A program made the position numbers and the translations under genes. A DNA stretch of 11,533 bases from an uncultured Psychrobacillus sp. (GTDB taxonomy: Bacteria > Bacillota > Bacilli > Bacillales_A > Planococcaceae). The notes beneath the pieces are model-generated. The model worked only from the letters and a program-made list of their open reading frames with translations, was not told the DNA's origin and ran no database searches. The stretch lies in the NCBI GenBank assembly GCA_934234185.1, contig CAKQHO010000110.1, positions 1 through 11,533 of the forward strand, written 5' to 3'. Numbering within the stretch: the stretch's first letter is position 1; every line of letters starts with the position of its first letter. Positions 6,797 through 11,533 of the stretch are shown piece after piece.

Positions 6797-8071
6797 ATGT
6801 TAGATGTAAAATTTGTTCGAGAACATTATGAAGAAGTAAAAGCGAAGCTTGCAAAGCGTGGAGAGGATATTTCAGAATTTGATCAGTTTCAGCCACTTGA
6901 TCAAAAGCGTCGTGATTTAATTGCAAAGACAGAGGTATTAAAGGCAGAGCGTAATGAGGTATCACAAAAAATTTCTCAAATGAAGCGTAACAAAGAAAAT
7001 GCTGATGATCTAATCATTCGTATGCGTGAGGTTGGAGATGAAATTAAAGGTCTCGACGAGGAATTAAGGGAAGTTGAAGAAAAGTTTGAGTATATGATGA
7101 TGCGCATTCCAAATATTCCGCATGATAGCGTACCAATTGGTGATTCAGAGGATGACAACGTGGAAATTCGCAAATGGGGAGAGGCTCCTAGCTTTGACTT
7201 TGAAGCAAAAGCACATTGGGATATCGTGACGGATTTAAAAATTGTCGATTTTGAACGTGCGGCTAAGGTAACGGGAAGCCGTTTTGCCTTCTATCGCGGC
7301 TTAGGTGCAAGATTAGAGCGTGCATTGTTAAACTTCATGATGGACTTACATTCTGAAGAGCATGGCTATGAGGAAATGCTTCCACCATATATGGCTAATC
7401 GCACAAGCTTAACTGGTACTGGGCAGCTTCCAAAATTTGAAGAGGATGCATTTTTAGTAAATGAAGAGGATTATTTCCTAATTCCAACAGCAGAGGTGCC
7501 AGTTACGAACTTTTATCGTGATGAGATTTTAGATGGAGATCAGCTACCACAAGCCTTTACTGCTTACAGTGCTTGCTTCCGTTCTGAAGCTGGTTCTGCT
7601 GGTAGAGATACTCGTGGATTAATTCGTCAACATCAATTCAATAAAGTCGAGCTAGTACGTTTTGTGAAACCAGAAGATTCTTATGAGCAATTGGAGCTTT
7701 TAACAGGACATGCTGAGAAAGTATTACAGCTACTTGGCTTGCCATACCGTGTACTATTAATGTGTACTGCAGATCTTGGTTTTACAGCTGCTAAGAAGTA
7801 CGATATTGAAGTTTGGCTTCCAAGTTATGGTGAATATAAAGAAATTTCTTCTTGCAGTAACTTTGAAGATTTCCAAGCACGCCGTGCAGGTATTCGCTTT
7901 AGAAGAGAGCAAGGTGCAAAGCCTGAATATGTGCATACATTAAATGGTAGTGGACTTGCAATTGGCCGAACTGTGGCTGCCATTATAGAAAATTATCAGC
8001 AAGCAGACGGCTCTGTCCTAATTCCAGAAGTTCTTCGTCCTTATATGGGTGGAAAGACAGTCATTAAATAA
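6797..8071 (+). CDS. serS: Seryl-tRNA synthetase
   Basis: SerRS charges tRNA-Ser with serine in two ATP-dependent steps, in the cytoplasm, as a dimer. The 424-residue protein is of standard bacterial length. The N-terminal helical arm (about 27-100, rich in K, E and L) is the coiled coil that contacts the long variable arm of tRNA-Ser. The class II catalytic core follows: motif 1 around GYEEMLPPYM (190-199), the serine-binding TAE (231-233), motif 2 FRSEAGSAGRDTRG (261-274) and motif 3 LNGSGLAIGRT (382-392). ATG 6797 has a perfect AAAGGAGGA (6782-6790) six bases upstream. An in-frame start at 6728 would lie inside the T-box terminator and is rejected. Expression is controlled by the serine T-box leader, and the gene ends at a terminator shared with tadA. 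Confidence 0.98.
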   Translation: MLDVKFVREHYEEVKAKLAKRGEDISEFDQFQPLDQKRRDLIAKTEVLKAERNEVSQKISQMKRNKENADDLIIRMREVGDEIKGLDEELREVEEKFEYMMMRIPNIPHDSVPIGDSEDDNVEIRKWGEAPSFDFEAKAHWDIVTDLKIVDFERAAKVTGSRFAFYRGLGARLERALLNFMMDLHSEEHGYEEMLPPYMANRTSLTGTGQLPKFEEDAFLVNEEDYFLIPTAEVPVTNFYRDEILDGDQLPQAFTAYSACFRSEAGSAGRDTRGLIRQHQFNKVELVRFVKPEDSYEQLELLTGHAEKVLQLLGLPYRVLLMCTADLGFTAAKKYDIEVWLPSYGEYKEISSCSNFEDFQARRAGIRFRREQGAKPEYVHTLNGSGLAIGRTVAAIIENYQQADGSVLIPEVLRPYMGGKTVIK

Positions 8072-8073
8072 TT

Positions 8074-8121
8074 AAAAAAGAACCAGCATCGTGTTTAGTC
8101 ACGCTGTTGGTTCTTTTTTTT
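8074..8121. terminator. bidirectional terminator shared by serS and tadA
   Basis: GAACCAGCATCGTG (8080-8093) pairs with CACGCTGTTGGTTC (8100-8113) with one mismatch and one G-U pair. Eight T residues follow on the plus strand (8114-8121). On the minus strand six T residues follow (8079-8074). The tadA stop codon lies in the loop, so the 3' arm belongs to the tadA coding region. Confidence 0.93.
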
Positions 8122-8565
8122 CGCTCTTAATTCTCTAAAAAAATCTGTTAATAGTTTTCCGCAGGTTTCTGCTAAGATACCCTCGGTCACCTCACATGTG
8201 TGATTAAAACGCTCATCCTGAAGCAAGCGGTAGAGTGAGTCCACGCATCCAGCTTTCATGTCTCTTGCTCCGTAAACAACTCTTGGAATCCGAGACTGGA
8301 GAATGGCTCCCGCACACATAGGACAAGGCTCGAGTGTTACATACATAGTTGTCTCCTCTAAGCGCCAGCTACCAATTTTAGCACAAGCCTCTTGTATCGC
8401 AATCATTTCTGCATGTGTCGTCGCGTTTTGGGAAGTTTCTCGTAGGTTATGTCCTACTCCAATTATCTCTCCCTGATGTACGATAATTGCTCCAATTGGG
8501 ACCTCTCCAAGTACTGCTGCTTTTTTTGCTTCATCTATTGCTATATTCATGTATTTTTCATCCAT
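8095..8565 (-). CDS. tadA: tRNA-specific adenosine deaminase (A34 to inosine)
   Basis: TadA deaminates the wobble adenosine of tRNA-Arg(ACG) to inosine, allowing it to read several arginine codons. The 156-residue protein is of normal length for the cytidine/deoxycytidylate deaminase fold. The zinc site is complete: His51 and catalytic Glu53 in HAEMIAI, and Cys81 and Cys84 in PCPMC, followed by AGAILQSRI. The basic C-terminus (RAKKKNQQR) fits tRNA binding. ATG 8565 is preceded by GAGGAG (8581-8576) ten bases upstream. The gene is convergent with serS and divergent from the yaaH-like gene. Confidence 0.96.
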   Translation of the reverse strand: MDEKYMNIAIDEAKKAAVLGEVPIGAIIVHQGEIIGVGHNLRETSQNATTHAEMIAIQEACAKIGSWRLEETTMYVTLEPCPMCAGAILQSRIPRVVYGARDMKAGCVDSLYRLLQDERFNHTCEVTEGILAETCGKLLTDFFRELRAKKKNQQRD

Positions 8566-8587
8566 ATGGAGTCAACTCCTCTCGCAT

Positions 8588-8596
8588 ATTTTAGCA
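8588..8596 (-). promoter_or_regulatory. extended -10 promoter of tadA
   Basis: On the minus strand TG (8596-8595), one base, then TAAAAT (8593-8588) forms an extended -10 box about 23 bases before the tadA start. The same form occurs before dacA and dgk. No good -35 box is seen. Confidence 0.5.
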
Positions 8597-8627
8597 TGTT
8601 TTGTAGATGTGATGCATATGGTAATTC

Positions 8628-8634
8628 GAAGGAG
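8628..8634 (+). promoter_or_regulatory. ribosome binding site deciding the TTG start of the yaaH-like gene
   Basis: GAAGGAG ends seven bases before TTG 8642. Upstream in-frame ATGs at 8612 and 8618 have no ribosome site, and ATG 8637 is out of frame and meets a stop after five codons. Confidence 0.8.
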
Positions 8635-8641
8635 TGATGAA

Positions 8642-9778
8642 TTGGTTTACGTAGTGAAACAGGGAGATAGCTTATACTCCATAGCAAAGCAATTTGGCAC
8701 TAGCGCCTCTACACTTGCTTCCATAAATAAAATAGAGGATCCTGATGTACTAGTTGTTGGTCAGGCACTAGTACTTCCTACGACACCCAGCCCAGATAGA
8801 CCTGAAATCGAATCTAACTTGTATGTAGAATGGTACACAGAAGTTCCTGCGGAGCGAGTCATCCAACAAGTTGAAGATGTAGCTGCCTATTTGACGTACA
8901 TGATGCCATTTACGTTTGAAGTAAAAAGAGACGGTACGTTAACACCTATGAATTGGGGAACCCTGGGCGAAATAGCGGAATCAAACCAAGTAGAAACTGT
9001 TGTAGTTATTGCAAATTTAGAAGAGGGTGCTTTTAGTGATACATTAGCACACGAGATTTTTACAAATCAAAAGGTAAAGCAACGATTATTTGAAGAAACT
9101 GTCGCAGAGGCAAATAGAAGAGGAACAAAGCATATCCATGTTGATTTTGAATATATAGCTCCGACTGATCGAGAAAACTATGTGAGTTTTCTAAGAGAGT
9201 TTAAAGAATTTGCTCCTAGTTTTACTTTTTCTGTTAGTTTGGCCCCTAAGACCAGTGCTGACCAAAAAGGAAAATGGTATGAAGGGCATGATTACAAAGC
9301 GATTGGAGAAGTGGTGGATTTTGTACTAGTTATGACCTACGAATGGGGTTATAGCGGAGGTCCACCGATGGCAGTGTCGCCTATCGGTCCTGTAAGAAGC
9401 GTATTGGAATATGCTATCTCAGATATACCAGCAAATAAGGTAATGATGGGTCAAAATTTATATGGATATGACTGGACACTTCCTTACAAGGTAGGCAATC
9501 CTTATGCTAGGGCACTTAATCCACAGCAAGCAATTCAACTTGCAAGAGATAGAAATGCAGCTATTGAATATGATACACAAGCTCAGGCCCCATTCTTTCA
9601 TTATTGGAGAGAAGGTAAAGAGCATGAAGTTTGGTTTGAGGATGCTCGGTCGATTCAAGCAAAGTTTAACTTATTGAAGGAGTTAAACTTAAGGGGGATC
9701 TCTTATTGGCATAGCGGTTTTTCATTTCCACAAAATTGGTACTTATTAAATGAAAATTTTCGTATCAGGAAAATTTAG
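8642..9778 (+). CDS. yaaH: LysM and GH18 domain protein, YaaH/SleL-type spore cortex N-acetylglucosaminidase
   Basis: The 378-residue product starts at TTG. One LysM peptidoglycan-binding domain (about 2-46, YVVKQGDSLYSIAKQFG to LVVGQALVLP) is followed by a glycoside hydrolase 18 barrel (about 56-378). The GH18 active-site strand reads HVDFEY (166-171), with the predicted catalytic Glu170 and Asp168. The blocks VLVMTYEWGYSGGPP, VMMGQNLYGYDWTLPY and VWFEDARSIQAKFNL are typical of the family. Homologues degrade cortex fragments during germination and sit in the spore coat. No signal peptide is seen, as expected for mother-cell synthesis. B. subtilis YaaH has two LysM domains and about 427 residues (recalled), so this is a one-LysM form. 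The gene is divergent from tadA and has its own terminator. Confidence 0.9.
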   Translation: MVYVVKQGDSLYSIAKQFGTSASTLASINKIEDPDVLVVGQALVLPTTPSPDRPEIESNLYVEWYTEVPAERVIQQVEDVAAYLTYMMPFTFEVKRDGTLTPMNWGTLGEIAESNQVETVVVIANLEEGAFSDTLAHEIFTNQKVKQRLFEETVAEANRRGTKHIHVDFEYIAPTDRENYVSFLREFKEFAPSFTFSVSLAPKTSADQKGKWYEGHDYKAIGEVVDFVLVMTYEWGYSGGPPMAVSPIGPVRSVLEYAISDIPANKVMMGQNLYGYDWTLPYKVGNPYARALNPQQAIQLARDRNAAIEYDTQAQAPFFHYWREGKEHEVWFEDARSIQAKFNLLKELNLRGISYWHSGFSFPQNWYLLNENFRIRKI

Positions 9779-9822
9779 GGTATATTTGTCTTTCGCTAGA
9801 AAGACAAATATGCTCTATTTTT
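9779..9822 (+). terminator. intrinsic terminator of the yaaH-like gene
   Basis: A perfect 13-bp stem ATATTTGTCTTTC (9782-9794) / GAAAGACAAATAT (9799-9811) with a GCTA loop begins just behind the stop codon and is lengthened by weaker pairs at its base. It is followed after a few bases by TTTTT at 9818-9822. Confidence 0.85.
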
Positions 9823-9835
9823 CATTTTGTGGCTA

Positions 9836-9844
9836 TGCTAAAAT
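9836..9844 (+). promoter_or_regulatory. extended -10 promoter of dgk-dck
   Basis: TG (9836-9837), one base, then TAAAAT (9839-9844), about 40 bases before the dgk start and just behind the preceding terminator. The -35 region is weak. Confidence 0.5.
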
Positions 9845-9883
9845 AAAGGGTACGATTTGAAATAAATTAGTGAGGTTAAAGCC

Positions 9884-10516
9884 ATGTCTATTCCATTTAT
9901 CACGGTAGAAGGTCCAATAGGGGTTGGAAAGACATCCCTAGCGAAGGCAATCGCCGATCAATATCAATTTGAACTACTAAAGGAAATAGTGGATGAAAAT
10001 CCATTTCTTAATAAATTTTATGAGGATATTGCTGAATGGAGCTTTCAAACTGAAATGTTCTTCTTATGCAATCGTTACAAACAATTAAGTGATATTGAAA
10101 AGAATTATTTGTCCAAGGATAAGCCAGTGGCTGCCGATTATCATATATTTAAGAATCTTATTTTTGCAAAACGTACTTTAAATCCTACTGAATATAGCAA
10201 ATACGAAGGAATATATCAGATATTAACAAAGGATATGCCGATTCCTAATATGGTTATATATTTAGATGCAAGTATTGATGTATTGGTTGATCGAATTGAT
10301 TTGCGTGGCAGAGAATTTGAGAAGAAAATTAGTCCAGCTTATTTAGAGCAACTTTCTGCTGATTACCGTATGTTTATAGATAATTTCGAAAAGAGCCATC
10401 CGAATATACCAGTTTTACGTTTTAATGGTGACGAAATGGACTTCGTAAAAAATGGACAAGACTTAAAAAAAATTATTGAAAAAGTAGATGCAACATTGCA
10501 TAGAAGGAGTTTATAG
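9884..10516 (+). CDS. dgk: Deoxyguanosine kinase (deoxynucleoside kinase family)
   Basis: Dgk phosphorylates deoxyguanosine to dGMP in purine deoxynucleoside salvage. The 210-residue protein has the P-loop GPIGVGKTS (10-18), the WSFQTEMFFLCNRYKQ helix (52-67) characteristic of the family, ADYH with Asp85 in place of the DRS motif of Dck, and the arginine-rich lid RGREFEKK (141-148). The ADYH motif and the EIVDENPFLNKFYEDI block match B. subtilis Dgk better than Dck, which decides the assignment between the two paralogues. ATG 9884 has GAGGT (9872-9876) seven bases upstream. The stop codon directly abuts the dck start, so the two genes form one transcription unit. Confidence 0.93.
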   Translation: MSIPFITVEGPIGVGKTSLAKAIADQYQFELLKEIVDENPFLNKFYEDIAEWSFQTEMFFLCNRYKQLSDIEKNYLSKDKPVAADYHIFKNLIFAKRTLNPTEYSKYEGIYQILTKDMPIPNMVIYLDASIDVLVDRIDLRGREFEKKISPAYLEQLSADYRMFIDNFEKSHPNIPVLRFNGDEMDFVKNGQDLKKIIEKVDATLHRRSL

Positions 10517-11185
10517 ATGAACTTAAGAGAAAAATATGGCATACCATCAAATGCTGTTATTACGATTGCAGGAACAGTAGGAGTAGGGAAGTCAACGATG
10601 ACGAAAGCATTGGCCGATGCATTACATTTTAAAACTTCCTTTGAAAAAGTAGATTCTAATCCATATTTAGATCGTTTCTATGAAGACTTTTCTAAATGGA
10701 GCTTCCATTTACAAATTTATTTCTTAGCGGAGCGTTTCAAAGAGCAAAAAAGAATGTTTGAATATGGCGGAGGTTTTATTCAAGATCGTTCTATTTATGA
10801 GGATACGGGAATTTTTGCACAAATGCATAAGGAAAAAGGAACAATGGATCCAGTAGACCATGAAACATATACTAGCTTATTTGAAGCAATGGTGATGACC
10901 CCTTACTTCCCTCATCCTAATCTATTGATTTATCTAGAAGGAACGCTAGATGATATCATCGATCGCATTCATGAAAGAGGTCGTCCTATGGAGCAGCAAA
11001 CTCCTCTATCCTATTGGGAAGAAATGCATGGACGCTATGAAACATGGATAAATGGCTTTAGTGGCTGTCCGGTCTTACGTTTGAATATTAACGATTACGA
11101 TATTCTACAAAAACCAGAGGATATAGAAGCTATATTGGAGAAAATCGGTCATTTCATGGAGCATACCATTTCTTTACGTAAATAA
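10517..11185 (+). CDS. dck: Deoxyadenosine/deoxycytidine kinase
   Basis: Dck phosphorylates deoxyadenosine and deoxycytidine for nucleotide salvage. The 222-residue protein shares the fold of its neighbour: P-loop GTVGVGKST (19-27), VDSNPYLDRFYEDF (45-58), WSFHLQIYFLAERFKEQ (61-77), the DRS motif at 90-92 (QDRSIYEDTGIF) and the lid ERGRPMEQQT (153-162). The DRSIYEDTGIF and SLFEAMVMTPYFPHP blocks identify it as the Dck paralogue. ATG 10517 follows the dgk stop with no gap, and its ribosome site AAGGAG (10504-10509) lies within the last dgk codons, so translation is probably coupled. A strong terminator follows. Confidence 0.94.
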   Translation: MNLREKYGIPSNAVITIAGTVGVGKSTMTKALADALHFKTSFEKVDSNPYLDRFYEDFSKWSFHLQIYFLAERFKEQKRMFEYGGGFIQDRSIYEDTGIFAQMHKEKGTMDPVDHETYTSLFEAMVMTPYFPHPNLLIYLEGTLDDIIDRIHERGRPMEQQTPLSYWEEMHGRYETWINGFSGCPVLRLNINDYDILQKPEDIEAILEKIGHFMEHTISLRK

Positions 11186-11187
11186 TT

Positions 11188-11250
11188 AAAACCCTTACAT
11201 AGTACATCTCATGATAGAAGAGATGGAAATGTGTAAGGGTTTTTCTTTTT
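11188..11250. terminator. dck intrinsic terminator, probably bidirectional
   Basis: AAAACCCTTACA (11188-11199) pairs perfectly with TGTAAGGGTTTT (11232-11243), topped by a second stem CATCTC (11205-11210) / GAGATG (11220-11225). A T-rich tail follows on the plus strand to about 11250. On the minus strand the stem is followed by TTTTAATTA, so it may also serve the convergent gene ending at 11363. Confidence 0.9.
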
Positions 11251-11362
11251 TTATCTTTAATTAAGGCTCTGTTAAAGTTTAATGATGATATTACGTATAA
11301 AAATAGAATTTTCGTTTTGTTTGTTAAACTAACGCACCCCTTTTATTGATTAAATAGTACAT

Positions 11363-11533
11363 TTATTTTTTTTCAATCGCCATACGCAAGTTCGAGATAA
11401 CTCCAATAAGTAATACTAACGAACAAACCATTTTTTCAAAAGGTGTTCCAAACAATTGTTGTATAAATGCAAAAGACCAAAGTACAACAAAAAACCAACA
11501 TATAACGGTTATTCCTCTTTGATATTTATATAG
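11363..11533 (-). CDS. small integral membrane protein, unidentified (C-terminal part)
   Basis: An open frame enters from the right edge on the minus strand and ends at TAA (11365-11363), giving 56 visible C-terminal residues. The start lies outside the window. Two hydrophobic stretches can be seen: about ITVICWFFVVLWSFAFIQ and MVCSLVLLIGVISNLRM. They are separated by a short QQLFGTPFEK loop, and the protein ends in the charged tail MAIEKK. This pattern is typical of a small two-or-more-helix membrane protein. I do not recognise the family. The frame has no stop in 171 bases of AT-rich DNA and the hydrophobicity is coherent, which favours a real gene. The 11251-11362 gap before it holds nothing I can identify. 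Confidence 0.6.
   Translation of the reverse strand, partial: LYKYQRGITVICWFFVVLWSFAFIQQLFGTPFEKMVCSLVLLIGVISNLRMAIEKK

Noticed and set aside
8584..8590. GCATATT at 8584 as the -35 of a SigE promoter
   Set aside because: The match is perfect but no CATACAnT-like -10 follows at 13-15 bases. The shifted pair at 8594/8615 is better spaced.
8549..8641. N-terminal extension of the yaaH-like protein overlapping tadA, as a signal peptide
   Set aside because: The extra residues do not form a normal signal peptide, overlap tadA on the other strand, and no ribosome site precedes their starts.
1..11533. CRISPR array, insertion sequence, prophage or defence system
   Set aside because: No regularly spaced repeats, transposase-like frame, integrase, or defence domain is seen. 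The window is core chromosome.

Overview
The window looks like a piece of a low-GC, spore-forming Bacillales chromosome (Bacillaceae or Planococcaceae type) close to the replication origin. The reasons are the gene set (rRNA operon end, guaB, dacA, pdxST, serS, tadA, a YaaH/SleL-type spore hydrolase, dgk, dck), which matches the dnaA-proximal region of Bacillus subtilis, together with AT-rich intergenic DNA, strong AAGGAGG-like ribosome sites, GTG and TTG starts, a T-box leader and many hairpin-plus-T terminators. The species cannot be named from the sequence alone.

Layout. 1-78: the 3' end of a 5S rRNA and its rrn terminator. 79-357: AT-rich leader with candidate promoter elements. 358-1824: guaB (IMP dehydrogenase), terminated at 1851-1895. 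1968-3302: dacA (PBP5-type D,D-carboxypeptidase) with a GTG start and its own extended -10 promoter. 3338-3547: a gene-poor segment of unknown nature with a terminator-like hairpin. 3548-4930 (minus): pdxR, a MocR-type regulator, divergent from pdxS (5033-5923) and pdxT (5925-6512), which together make pyridoxal 5'-phosphate. About 6541-6762: a serine T-box leader for serS (6797-8071). 8095-8565 (minus): tadA, convergent with serS across a shared bidirectional terminator. 8642-9778: a yaaH/sleL-like LysM-GH18 gene with a TTG start. 9884-11185: the abutting pair dgk and dck. 11363-11533 (minus): the 3' end of an unidentified small membrane protein gene.

The genes work mostly in core metabolism: guanine nucleotide synthesis (guaB), deoxynucleoside salvage (dgk, dck), vitamin B6 synthesis under a PLP-sensing regulator (pdxR, pdxS, pdxT), translation fidelity and charging (serS, tadA), wall trimming (dacA) and spore germination (yaaH). 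The tadA-yaaH-dgk-dck block is flipped as a unit compared with the B. subtilis arrangement as I remember it, and yaaC and yaaI are absent.

I do not see a new biological system here. The least explained pieces are the 3338-3547 segment, the array of short repeats between pdxR and pdxS, and the one-LysM architecture of the YaaH homologue.
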